DNA of 64,000 bases from Vulcanimicrobiota bacterium (lineage in GTDB: Bacteria; Vulcanimicrobiota; Xenobia; Xenobiales; JADMJV01), in assembly GCA_019637395.1 (NCBI GenBank), contig JAHBVR010000001.1, forward strand, positions 186,001 to 250,000, in the 5' to 3' direction. The position numbers and the translations under genes were made by a program. A model generated the notes under the pieces. The model had not been told where the DNA came from and did no database searches. It was given only the letters and a program-made list of their open reading frames with translations. Positions 44,199 through 52,393 of the stretch are shown here, piece after piece (position 1 is the first letter of the stretch; every line of letters starts with the position of its first letter).

Positions 44199-46012
44199 CA
44201 GCTTCCTAAGGCCGCGAAGTCCAGCTCGAAGGCGGCGGCCGGATGACCCAATCCGTAGTGTTCCAACCACTGGGGGTGGATTTCTCCGAGCAGGCCGAGG
44301 TGCACGGCCTGCTCGCCTCTGTGACCCCACACTTCGGCGCCGCGCCCGGGCAGGAAAACCGGATCCAGGCTGGCTCTGGTTTCCAGACGATAGCCGAATT
44401 CGCGTAGCAAGGCTTCACAGGTGGCCCGCATGCCAGCGAAGTCCACGCGCGGGCCGATGGCGGCGGCGGCCAGGCGGCGATGCTCGCTGGCGCCCGTTTC
44501 ACTCTCGTCAAGCAAGCTGATATTACCCACTTCAAAAATGCGCTGGGGCAGTTCGTGGTCGGTGTTGACGCTCAAGGTGTCGAGCAAGCCAGGAAGCAGG
44601 CTGACCCGAACCATGGTCTGATCCTGGCTGATGGGCAACTGAATAACCACGTGCTTGTTCTGGCGGGGGCGGCCCAAGAAGTCATACTGGGCCGCTTCGT
44701 TGGAAAGAATCAGGGTGAGCACTTCCAGGTAACCCAGGCCGGTCAGGCTGGCACGAGCCGCCTGCGCAGCGATCTCCAGAGGCTGCTCGGCGCCGACCGT
44801 GAGGGTGGGCACCAGGGTGGGCACGATGTTGTGGTAACCATAAGCGATGGCCACGTCCTCGATCAAATCTACTTCGTGCAGGATGTCGTTGCGGTAGGCC
44901 GGCACTTTTACGTCCAGGTTCCCATCCGGGCGTTCATGGACTTCGTGACCCATGCGTCGCAGGCACTCGCTCACTCCATCCCGATCAAGGGGCACACCGA
45001 GGCGGCTGGCGGCCGTTTTCGGGTTGAGGATGGCGGGCTGCGGGGTCAAATCAGGAGTGTTATGAGCGTTTGGCCCGCTGGCGATTTTCACCGTTTCCAA
45101 ACCGGCCCCGGGGTCGAGTTCCAGCATGGAGGTAACGATAGTGTTGAGCGTCTTGTTGACAATGCGCTCTTCCAGGCCGGTGACGTCGATAAAGAAGTTG
45201 GTGGAGTTCTTGGAGACTTTGGTGGACTCCGAGTTGATGATCGGGATCAGGGCCATGACCTGCTGGCCTTCGTCCAACAGGATGGGGTAGCGCGGGTGGT
45301 TCTGAATCAGGCGGGCGTAGGCCGTGCCTTTAGTGTGTTCTTTGAGCACTCGGGCCGGCGTCCATTTTTCTCCGGCTGAGTAGCCCAGCGGCGCGAATTC
45401 AATCTCCTCGGGGCCCACGCTGGTGTAGCGGAACTGTTTACCCTGCAAGGTATCGAGATCGTAAACTCCGATAGAGGCGCGTTTGCGGTCGCGCCCCAAG
45501 GCCCAGTGCAGGTTCTCCTGCAACTTCATGATGACGCGAATCTTGTCGTCATCGAGCTTGAGATTGCGCACCACCGCGCAGGCGATGTAGGGCCGCTGCT
45601 CCAGGCCCTCTTCCACGGTAACGACATACTCGGAAGCTTTCGAAGGATAGCCGGGGCTGTCCAGCGTCTCTTTGAAATAATTGCGCAGGGTGCGAGCCAA
45701 TCCGCCGGGGTCGAACATATCAGGGCGCACGGCCAATAGCTCCATACGAACCACATCTTTTTCGCCAGCCGCGGAAAGTTGCTCGGGCGAAGATTTAAAA
45801 TCGGTTCCGCAACGATCGCAGACGACCGGAGGGTTTTCCGTTTCAGTGATTTCCATGAGGTTGCCGCAGCGGCCGCAAGCGAAGCGGCGCATGGTGGCAT
45901 ACCCCTCCACGTCACAGCCCAGGTGCTGCAGGTGCTCGACCAGTTCTTGCCGGCCGGGCTGAGTTTTGACGCGCTCCAAGAGCAAATCGACGGGAATGCC
46001 AATTACCGGCAT
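44195..46012 (-). CDS. pheT: Phenylalanyl-tRNA synthetase beta subunit, archaeal type, with zinc-ribbon insertion
   Basis: 605 residues, shorter than bacterial PheT and of the archaeal/eukaryotic type: HPRYPILLDEGQQVMALIPIINSESTKVSKNSTNFFIDVTG and VPAYRNDILHEVDLIEDVAIAYGYHNI are the clearest segments. The bacterial EMAP-like and anticodon-binding (FDX-ACB) parts are missing. Residues 46-68 hold CGRC and CDRC about 16 residues apart, a zinc ribbon inserted after the first domain (LGCDVEGYATMRRF). It should form an alpha2-beta2 enzyme with PheS. The ATG at 46012 has AAGGAGA upstream and overlaps the pheS stop by 10 bp. Confidence 0.9.
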   Translation of the reverse strand: MPVIGIPVDLLLERVKTQPGRQELVEHLQHLGCDVEGYATMRRFACGRCGNLMEITETENPPVVCDRCGTDFKSSPEQLSAAGEKDVVRMELLAVRPDMFDPGGLARTLRNYFKETLDSPGYPSKASEYVVTVEEGLEQRPYIACAVVRNLKLDDDKIRVIMKLQENLHWALGRDRKRASIGVYDLDTLQGKQFRYTSVGPEEIEFAPLGYSAGEKWTPARVLKEHTKGTAYARLIQNHPRYPILLDEGQQVMALIPIINSESTKVSKNSTNFFIDVTGLEERIVNKTLNTIVTSMLELDPGAGLETVKIASGPNAHNTPDLTPQPAILNPKTAASRLGVPLDRDGVSECLRRMGHEVHERPDGNLDVKVPAYRNDILHEVDLIEDVAIAYGYHNIVPTLVPTLTVGAEQPLEIAAQAARASLTGLGYLEVLTLILSNEAAQYDFLGRPRQNKHVVIQLPISQDQTMVRVSLLPGLLDTLSVNTDHELPQRIFEVGNISLLDESETGASEHRRLAAAAIGPRVDFAGMRATCEALLREFGYRLETRASLDPVFLPGRGAEVWGHRGEQAVHLGLLGEIHPQWLEHYGLGHPAAAFELDFAALGSC

Positions 46013-47508
46013 AGCGGGGTCTCCTTCAACCAATTGAGGCGAGCGCGGTAGAGTTCACCGATGCTGCCGAGTTCGTAGCGAAACATGGCCAGGCGCTCCA
46101 GGCCCAGACCCCAGGCCAGCACCGGCACTTTACAACCGAAGGGTTCAGTGACTTCCGGCCGGAAGACGCCGGCGCCGCCCATTTCCACCCAATCTTCTTT
46201 GCGGTCCGACCACACGAAAATTTCCACGCTGGGCTCGGTATAGGGGAAAAAGGCCGGGCGGAATTGGAACTTCTGAAAGCCCATCTTACGATAGAAGGCC
46301 TGCAACGTGCCTAACAGGCTGGCGAAGCTGGCCTTCTCGTCAATGATAATGCCGTCCACCTGGTGGAAGACCGGTAAGTGCTTGTAGTCGACGGTTTCCC
46401 GCCGGAAGACCGGTCCCACACAGAAAACTTTACGCGGCGGGTTGGGGTTTTCGGCCAGGGCGCGGATGGAACTGGCGGTGGTGTGGGTACGCAGCACCGG
46501 CTGCTTGATCAGCTTGTCGTTCCAGTCGTAGCGCCAGCCCAGCGAGCCGGTCCGGCCGCCGTCGCGGTGAGTGGCCCCCACTTCGTCGACCCATTCCTGC
46601 CGCGGCAACTTGCACTGCTCAGGCTTGGAAATGTAAAAGGTATCCTGCATGTCACGGGCGGGATGATCCTGCGGTTGAAAGAGAGCATCAAAGTCCCAGA
46701 AGCTCGACTCCACATAAGGAGAAACCGTCTCTTCGAAGCCTAACTCGAGGAAAACCTTGCGGGTTTGCTGGATGATGCTCACAAAAGGGTGCTCTTTGCC
46801 GGGGTAGACGGCTTCGCTGGCCAGGCTGACGTCGTAGGGACGGAAGTCGACTTGGCGCCACTCTCCGGAGATCATCATCTCCTGAGTCAACTGATTGACC
46901 TGAGTGCGGGATTCCAGACCCTGGCGGACGGCGGCTTTACCTGGCTCGCTCAACTTGACCCAGCGCAGCGTGCGGGGCCGCTCTTCCACCACACCGGTGC
47001 GGCCCTGGAGCAGTTTCAGGCCCTCCACCGCATCTTGCAGAGCGCTCGACTCTTGCTCGCCGCTTTTCAGAGCTTCCAGGAGACGCTCGTCGGCACCGGT
47101 CGAACCGATGGCCTGTTTGCCCTGCTCGGTGAGAATGAGGGTTTTGGCCTGCTGCTCGGCCCAGCCTTTGGACTTCAGAAAACGCAAACTTTGACCCACA
47201 TCCTGAGCGGTGATGCCGGCTTTTTCGGCCACCGCGTTCAGGTCGCCCTGACCGCCCAGCTTTTCCAGGGCTTCAATGATCTTCCGCTCCGGAAAGCCGC
47301 CTTCCACAAAAGGTTGAGCTTTTTTGCCCAGCCGCAGCCAGAGGCGCTCTTCTTCGCGGACTTCCACCCACTCGGCGCGGCTGATACAGGTGGCGCTGAC
47401 CTGGCTCTGGTCCTTTCCCAGACTGGTAGCCAGCTCTCCTACGGTGATTTCGCCGGATTGCTGTTCCAAAAAAGTCAGCAGAGCATATTCTAGTTCGTTG
47501 ACGTACAT
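46003..47508 (-). CDS. pheS: Phenylalanyl-tRNA synthetase alpha subunit, archaeal type
   Basis: 501 residues, longer than bacterial PheS because of N-terminal winged-helix domains (about 1-165, for example YALLTFLEQQSGEITVGELATSLGKDQSQV), as in archaeal and eukaryotic enzymes. The catalytic core has VLRTHTTASSIRALAE, motif 2 VGPVFRRETVDYKHLPVFHQVDGIII and motif 3 PVLAWGLGLERLAMFRY. It charges tRNA-Phe. GGGGAGG lies five bases before the ATG. A PnuC-like gene ends 20 bp upstream on the same strand. Confidence 0.93.
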   Translation of the reverse strand: MYVNELEYALLTFLEQQSGEITVGELATSLGKDQSQVSATCISRAEWVEVREEERLWLRLGKKAQPFVEGGFPERKIIEALEKLGGQGDLNAVAEKAGITAQDVGQSLRFLKSKGWAEQQAKTLILTEQGKQAIGSTGADERLLEALKSGEQESSALQDAVEGLKLLQGRTGVVEERPRTLRWVKLSEPGKAAVRQGLESRTQVNQLTQEMMISGEWRQVDFRPYDVSLASEAVYPGKEHPFVSIIQQTRKVFLELGFEETVSPYVESSFWDFDALFQPQDHPARDMQDTFYISKPEQCKLPRQEWVDEVGATHRDGGRTGSLGWRYDWNDKLIKQPVLRTHTTASSIRALAENPNPPRKVFCVGPVFRRETVDYKHLPVFHQVDGIIIDEKASFASLLGTLQAFYRKMGFQKFQFRPAFFPYTEPSVEIFVWSDRKEDWVEMGGAGVFRPEVTEPFGCKVPVLAWGLGLERLAMFRYELGSIGELYRARLNWLKETPLCR

Positions 47509-47528
47509 AGCGGCCTCCCCTTTTCTGT

Positions 47529-48032
47529 TCAGGCCGCCGCGTCCTTCCCTAAGCGTTCCAGCCAGGTTCGGTGGGCGGCCTCGGCCACGCCCGCGAACAC
47601 GATATACAGTCCGGCCGTGGGATAGGCGCCCTGCTGGGCGTAGAGGGCGGCGCAGGCCAGGTCGACCACCAGCCAGAGGCGCCAGACCTGGCTGACTTTC
47701 TGCGCCGTCAGGCCTTGAGCGATCAGGGCGGCGGCCGTCAGCCAGGCATCGGCGGGGGTCAGCCAGTGCATCAGCGGCAGAGCCAGGGCGGGAATCACCA
47801 GGAGATAGCGCAAAGCGCGCGGTTGGCTGCGGAAGACCGGGTCAGCCCGCCAACCCCAGGCCTGGGTGAGGGCGTAAATGAGGTTGAGAAAGGCCTGGCC
47901 AGGCAAGTGAAGGCGCCAGAAGAAGCCGATGTAGCCGAGCGAGCCCAGAGTGGCCACCACCCAGCCCCAGCGCCGCCCCTGCGAAAGCGCCGCCAGACCC
48001 AACAAGGAAAAAAACGCCAGCGCCACTTCCAT
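47529..48032 (-). CDS. PnuC-like nicotinamide riboside transporter
   Basis: 167 residues with about six hydrophobic segments. NLIYALTQAWGWRADP and QVWRLWLVVDLACAALYAQQGAYPTAGLYIVFAG match the PnuC family core, in which W.....D......y....y.ta..Y..F recurs. PnuC takes up vitamin B3 nucleosides, trapped by phosphorylation. The protein is somewhat shorter than typical members. It is divergent from the GNAT gene, with 37 bp between the starts. Confidence 0.8.
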   Translation of the reverse strand: MEVALAFFSLLGLAALSQGRRWGWVVATLGSLGYIGFFWRLHLPGQAFLNLIYALTQAWGWRADPVFRSQPRALRYLLVIPALALPLMHWLTPADAWLTAAALIAQGLTAQKVSQVWRLWLVVDLACAALYAQQGAYPTAGLYIVFAGVAEAAHRTWLERLGKDAAA

Positions 48033-48069
48033 GGTGGTAGAGTTGCCCCGCCCGGGTTAAAGTGCCTGC

Positions 48070-48624
48070 ATGGAGATTTTGAAACTACACGGTTCCGATA
48101 TCGAACCACATTGGCAAGAGCTGGCCGAGTTGCGCATCCGCGTCTTTCGCGACTACCCCTATCTTTACGAAGGAACCATGGATTACGAACGCGAGTATTT
48201 GAGCACTTACTGGAGGTCGCCCGGCAGCCGGGTGATTCTACTGCGTGCCTACGGCGTGGCGGTAGGAGCCAGCACTTGTTTACCGCTGATTGATGAAGGC
48301 CCGGAATTCCGGGCTCCCTTCGAGCATCCACAGGACTACTTTTACCTGGGCGAGTCGGTGCTGTTGCCCGAGTATCGCGGGCAGCGCTGGGGCCATTTTT
48401 TCTTCGATGAACGCGAAGAACGAGCCCGCCAACTCGGCTATGCCCGGGCCTGCTTTTGCGCGGTGGAACGCGAGCCCCAGCCGGGTCATCGCTCGTTGGA
48501 GCCTTTTTGGCGGGCCCGCGGCTACACCCATCATCCCGAACTACGCTGTTCGCTCTCCTGGAAAGACGTGGGTGCCGATTCGGAAACGCCCAAGCAGCTT
48601 TCTTTCTGGCTCAGAAATCTTTGA
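48070..48624 (+). CDS. GNAT-family acetyltransferase
   Basis: 184 residues. VILLRAYGVAVGASTCLPL and FYLGESVLLPEYRGQRWGHFFFDEREERARQLGYARACFCAVERE have the acetyl-CoA-binding R/Q-x-x-G-x-G/A pattern (YRGQRWG) and strand order of GNAT enzymes. The substrate is unknown. The start ATG 48070 has no strong site. The gene is followed by 272 bp without a supported gene. Confidence 0.78.
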   Translation: MEILKLHGSDIEPHWQELAELRIRVFRDYPYLYEGTMDYEREYLSTYWRSPGSRVILLRAYGVAVGASTCLPLIDEGPEFRAPFEHPQDYFYLGESVLLPEYRGQRWGHFFFDEREERARQLGYARACFCAVEREPQPGHRSLEPFWRARGYTHHPELRCSLSWKDVGADSETPKQLSFWLRNL

Positions 48625-48896
48625 TTTCGCAGTAAACGGGCAGTTGGCGATAGGGGGCTGGCCCCAAAATGACCGAAACGGCGTGTCCTCGAAAGAGTCG
48701 GCGCGGCTTTATTCCCCGACTTCGGGCGCGGCCCAGCGCCATTTTGAGAGTGCGATCACCCTTCACACCACTCGGGCAATCGCGTAGTGCGAATCACGCT
48801 CACATCCCAGAGAAGCCCAGGGTTTCGGAAGCGGAAAGCGAACAAAGTTCGCGGGGCGCGCGGAATTGGCCTGGGTTTAACCACCCTGGACGGAAC
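48625..48896. other. Intergenic region between convergent genes, with a possible structured RNA
   Basis: No supported gene lies in these 272 bases. Inverted repeats are seen: GCCCAGG (48815-48821) with CCTGGGT (48870-48876), and inside it GCGAAC (48838-48843) with GTTCGC (48847-48852). CCAGGG could instead pair with CCCTGG further on, giving a second fold. This may be the transcription end of both neighbours or a small RNA. Confidence 0.35.
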
Positions 48897-49376
48897 TCAA
48901 TCTTGCCTTGGAAACGGGCTGCGCAGAAACAGATTGAATCCGTGAACGGGTAGCTGGCGGCTTCGATAGGAGCGGCCGTCGAAAGTCCAGAGCCGGTAGC
49001 CGCATTCGAACTCTCCCAGCGGAGTGGAATGAGTTCCCGAGATGAGCGGCTGGTAAGTCAACAGGCGCGGGAACTCGGAACCGGGTTCGAACCACACGGT
49101 TGGCCGGGAACAGAGAGCGGCGGTGCCCCACCAGTCGAACACCAGTTGCCTGTCGCGAAAGATCTGGACATACCAGTAGCTTTTATTGCCGGCACTGAAG
49201 CTGGTCTCGCCCCGTAGATCGCGGCCGAGCTGGAAGTGGTGGACTCGATCGCGGCAACCGTGAAGCGGGGCAGCGAGCCACCGGTCATAGGGAAGCAAAC
49301 ATACCTCGCCAGCGGCGAAAGTGGCTAAAAGGCTCAGAAACAAGGCCAGGGCGGTGGGCTTGAGCGACTTAACCAT
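48897..49376 (-). CDS. Exported protein of unknown function
   Basis: 159 residues with a signal peptide (SLKPTALALFLSLLATFAAG) and a small mature domain with several aromatic residues and four cysteines (EVCLLPY, HGCRDR, ALCSRP, FECGYR), which could form two disulfides outside the cytoplasm. Beta-rich segments such as YWYVQIFRDRQLVFDWWG are visible. No family is recognised. It ends near the structured intergenic region. Confidence 0.65.
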   Translation of the reverse strand: MVKSLKPTALALFLSLLATFAAGEVCLLPYDRWLAAPLHGCRDRVHHFQLGRDLRGETSFSAGNKSYWYVQIFRDRQLVFDWWGTAALCSRPTVWFEPGSEFPRLLTYQPLISGTHSTPLGEFECGYRLWTFDGRSYRSRQLPVHGFNLFLRSPFPRQD

Positions 49377-49465
49377 GACCCAAGTCTAGCGTGGCCGTGT
49401 GTCAGGGTGAGGTCGGGGGTGTGTCGGCGCAGGGGCGAAGCGGCGAAGGGACCGAAGGGGCGGGA

Positions 49466-50374
49466 GTGCGCAAGGGGATCTTGATCTTACTGTGGAGCCT
49501 GGCCGCTTGGGGAGAGCCGCGCTGGTTGCCCGTGGGTCCGGAACAGCAGCGGGACGGGCGCTTCTTCTTCGAGTGGGGTAGTTTACGCCAGCTTCCCGGA
49601 GCGGTTTGGGAAAAGGAGGCCGAGACGCCGCCGGATCGCTGGCACTATGTAACCATCCGGGGCAAGCGGGTCTGGCATTTGTTTCTGCTTCCTCCCGGCG
49701 TGGCCGATCCGGCTTCCACCCGCGAGTGGTTCCAGCAACTGGTGCCCGAGAGCAACGATTACCAGCTGGTCTACAGCCAGGTACCGCACGGGGGTAGTTA
49801 TTGGATGCCTTTTACGGCGCCCGACTGGCAAGGAACACTGGTGATTGCTCACACGATTCCGGCCACGCTGGCCTGGCTGGACATGGGTCCGAGCCCGACA
49901 CCCCCGGAATTCAAGGAGTGGCTCAAGACCTATCAGCGCAGCGACCAGCTTCTGCGCTTTGTGCCTGGGCGGAAGCCATCTACCTCGCCGACTCCCTCCC
50001 CTCTTCCGGCGGCGCGCCCGCAACCGAGGAACGGGCAGGAAAAACTGCACAAGCTTGGCTCAGCCCTGACCTTCTGGCCGCTGTTTTTGCTCATACCAAT
50101 GGCCCTGCGCGCCCGCAAAGAGCGCAAGCGCGCCTCTTATCGGCGTCAGATGGCGGTGCTGCTGGCCTTTCCGCCGGCCCTGGGTCTGTTGCTGCTGGTG
50201 CTCGGAGATGGGCTCACCCGGCAGTGGTTTCCCGATCCGGCTCAGCGCTTGCCCGCCTTCAATTACCTGGCCTACCGTGCATTCGGTTTTGCACTGTTGG
50301 GACCGATTGCAGTGCTCCTGGTGAGACGCTTTCGCCCGCGCCGCCGCCGGCTAAAGCATCAAGAACGCAGGTGA
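49466..50374 (+). CDS. Exported protein with two C-terminal membrane helices, unknown
   Basis: 302 residues from GTG 49466, chosen because it starts a signal-like hydrophobic stretch (KGILILLWSLAAWG) and has GGGGCGGGA upstream; the frame also opens at 49391. The outer domain (about 20-195) is followed by a proline-rich linker (STSPTPSPLPAARPQP) and hydrophobic helices (LTFWPLFLLIPMALRA, MAVLLAFPPALGLLLLVLGDGL, AYRAFGFALLGPIAVLLV) with arginine-rich ends. No family is recognised. It overlaps the convergent peptidase gene by 16 bp. Confidence 0.6.
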   Translation: MRKGILILLWSLAAWGEPRWLPVGPEQQRDGRFFFEWGSLRQLPGAVWEKEAETPPDRWHYVTIRGKRVWHLFLLPPGVADPASTREWFQQLVPESNDYQLVYSQVPHGGSYWMPFTAPDWQGTLVIAHTIPATLAWLDMGPSPTPPEFKEWLKTYQRSDQLLRFVPGRKPSTSPTPSPLPAARPQPRNGQEKLHKLGSALTFWPLFLLIPMALRARKERKRASYRRQMAVLLAFPPALGLLLLVLGDGLTRQWFPDPAQRLPAFNYLAYRAFGFALLGPIAVLLVRRFRPRRRRLKHQERR

Positions 50375-51378
50375 GCGATGGCCTGACCCCAGCCGGAATC
50401 CTTGGCGAAGGCGGTGTCCGCGTAGCCGGCCTTTTCCGTGTCCAACCTGGTCTCGATTTGTAAGCCGTGCGCCCCCGGATAGTCGGCCCGATGGGCTTCG
50501 GCCACCACGGCCTGCGCCAGAGCTTCTTTGACGGCCTGGGCGGCTGGTTGGAGGGCGGGCCTGACCTCGGCGAGTTTCTCGGCCAGATCCCCGAGGTCGT
50601 GGTATTCTCCGAAAATCTGCGTGCGTCCAACCGCTTCCCGTAATCGGGCCGGGGCTTCTTGAGCCATGCTGGAGCCCAATTGTCCGACTGCCCAGGTCAC
50701 TTGTTCCATCCTGGATAGATCGTAGGCGGCGATGGTGCGGAATTCCTCGGGGTACTTTGAGCCGGACTCCACCAGAAATTCGGCTAACTGGCGCGGGTTC
50801 TTGCCCTCGATGGCGGGCAGAAGGCTGGTGTAGTCGTGGCCGTAGTAACCGACTTCTTCTGGCGAGGCCACCATATAGCCGGCCTCGTGGCGCAGCTCGT
50901 GGGCGGCTTCCAGACTGCCCATGTAGCAACAATCAAAACTAAGCACATCCAGCTTGCGACCCGTCTTTTCACGCGCTTGCGCCAGAGCTCCCTGGAGCTG
51001 GGGCAGGCTCATCCAACCCTGACTGTGATCGTCTTCGAGCGCTCCCTTCCAGGCATCGCCGTGGTCGGACAGGACCAGCCAGTAATTCTCGGCCGGGTAG
51101 TTCTTGATGCCCCACTCAACAAAATCGGCCAGGTTCTTGGGGTCGGACATGTTCAGATCGGACCACTGAGCCTTCACTTCGCCTCTTTTAAGGTCCAGGC
51201 GCTGCCCCAGGCCGCCTACCGGCCGATGGTCGGCGGTGGCCAGCAACTGCACCGAGTCGCCCACCTGCGCCGCCTGTGCTTCCTTCAAGTCGTTGACCTG
51301 GTAGGCGTAGAGGTTGTTGTCGGAGGCGTTGTACATCATCACCGTCCACTTTTTCGGAGCTTGAGCGCACACGTTCAC
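50359..51378 (-). CDS. Clostripain-family (C11) cysteine peptidase
   Basis: 339 residues. WTVMMYNASDNNLYAYQVNDLKEAQ at the start, NYWLVLSDHGDAWKG with the catalytic His at 106, and KLDVLSFDCCYMGSLEAAHEL with the catalytic Cys at 151 are the clan CD pattern (DHG ... DxCxMg). C11 peptidases cut after Arg or Lys. Only a very short hydrophilic N-terminus is seen, so there is no clear signal peptide. The start is GTG 51378. No inhibitor or propeptide region was recognised. Confidence 0.85.
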   Translation of the reverse strand: MNVCAQAPKKWTVMMYNASDNNLYAYQVNDLKEAQAAQVGDSVQLLATADHRPVGGLGQRLDLKRGEVKAQWSDLNMSDPKNLADFVEWGIKNYPAENYWLVLSDHGDAWKGALEDDHSQGWMSLPQLQGALAQAREKTGRKLDVLSFDCCYMGSLEAAHELRHEAGYMVASPEEVGYYGHDYTSLLPAIEGKNPRQLAEFLVESGSKYPEEFRTIAAYDLSRMEQVTWAVGQLGSSMAQEAPARLREAVGRTQIFGEYHDLGDLAEKLAEVRPALQPAAQAVKEALAQAVVAEAHRADYPGAHGLQIETRLDTEKAGYADTAFAKDSGWGQAIAHLRS

Positions 51379-51473
51379 TGCCTGATTGTAGCCTTGCGGG
51401 GCAAATCAGGCGGTGAAACCCATGTTAAGGCTGCGTCAAAGGACCAAACCGGCTGAGCTGGGAAGTGCAAACG

Positions 51474-52334
51474 ATGCGAATGCTCGTCTGCCTCACGCTG
51501 GCCGCCGTTCTCTGCGGTCCCGCCTGGTGCGCCCCGGTCACTCCGCTGGAGGAAGCCGTCAAAGCCTACAATCGGCTGCGCGACATCGAAGATGACACCC
51601 AACCCAGCGAACTCACCGAGTCGGATTTTGCCGGCATGAAGGCGGAATATGCGACCGTCCAGGCCAATCTGGAGCGTCTGTGCCGGGGAAAAGATGAAAC
51701 GGGCCGGGCGGCCCGCTATTATCGCGCCAACTTTCTTTACGAGATCGGTTACGTGGGACGCTTGCTCAAACATTCGAAAGAAGCCTACGACGCCTGGTCT
51801 CTGGCCGCAGCCGACATGGTCTTCCTGTCCGATAGTAAAAACTTTCCCGTCGTCTATCCCTTCGAGGGCAAAAGGCGCGAAATTCGCTCGGAGGACTTCG
51901 CCTCCACCCTGCTCGAGTTCTATTCCAGCATGGGGAGCTTGTGCGGCGAGTTGAAGCGCCACGAAGAATCAATCACCTGGTTGAGCCGGGCCATGGACCA
52001 TCCGAGTACGAACAATTGGGTTCGCTATCTGGCCTCCAGCGGCATCCTCAACGCCAAACGCGAGTTGCGCGAAATGGACGAGAGCCTGGCCCAGCGCAGC
52101 CTGGACCAAATTTTGCTGGCCACCAAGCTGCGCCCCGATGAATTGCAACTGGTCCTCTCGGCCAGGCATCCGACCGCCCAACTCGGCTATTCCACCCTGA
52201 AATGGGTGCTGCAGCTCCACCCCGAGTGGGACAAAGGGCGCAACTACTACGCTCAGGCCGCCACCGCCCTGGCCCGGCTGGGTTACAGTTCGGCCGCCGA
52301 AGAAGCCCAACGCCTGGCCCAAGGCAAAAAATAG
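51474..52334 (+). CDS. Exported helical-repeat protein, unknown
   Basis: 286 residues from ATG 51474. A signal peptide (MRMLVCLTLAAVLCGPAWCAP) is followed by helical sequence with TPR-like spacing (ARYYRANFLYEIGYVGRLLKHSKEAYDAW and FYSSMGSLCGELKRHEESITWLSRAM). GGGAAG lies upstream; GTG 51465 is a less likely start. It may bind proteins in the periplasm. The HAD phosphatase gene follows after a short gap. Confidence 0.65.
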   Translation: MRMLVCLTLAAVLCGPAWCAPVTPLEEAVKAYNRLRDIEDDTQPSELTESDFAGMKAEYATVQANLERLCRGKDETGRAARYYRANFLYEIGYVGRLLKHSKEAYDAWSLAAADMVFLSDSKNFPVVYPFEGKRREIRSEDFASTLLEFYSSMGSLCGELKRHEESITWLSRAMDHPSTNNWVRYLASSGILNAKRELREMDESLAQRSLDQILLATKLRPDELQLVLSARHPTAQLGYSTLKWVLQLHPEWDKGRNYYAQAATALARLGYSSAAEEAQRLAQGKK

Positions 52335-52393
52335 TTACCGGCCTGGTTCGGGCCGTCGGAGGATTCCCCACCGATGCTAAGAACTAACCACTC

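Noticed and set aside
48669-48953. 94-codon plus-strand ORF in the gap after the GNAT gene
   Set aside because: Composition is arginine/serine-rich without domain features. It overlaps the end of the exported-protein gene on the other strand and has no ribosome site.
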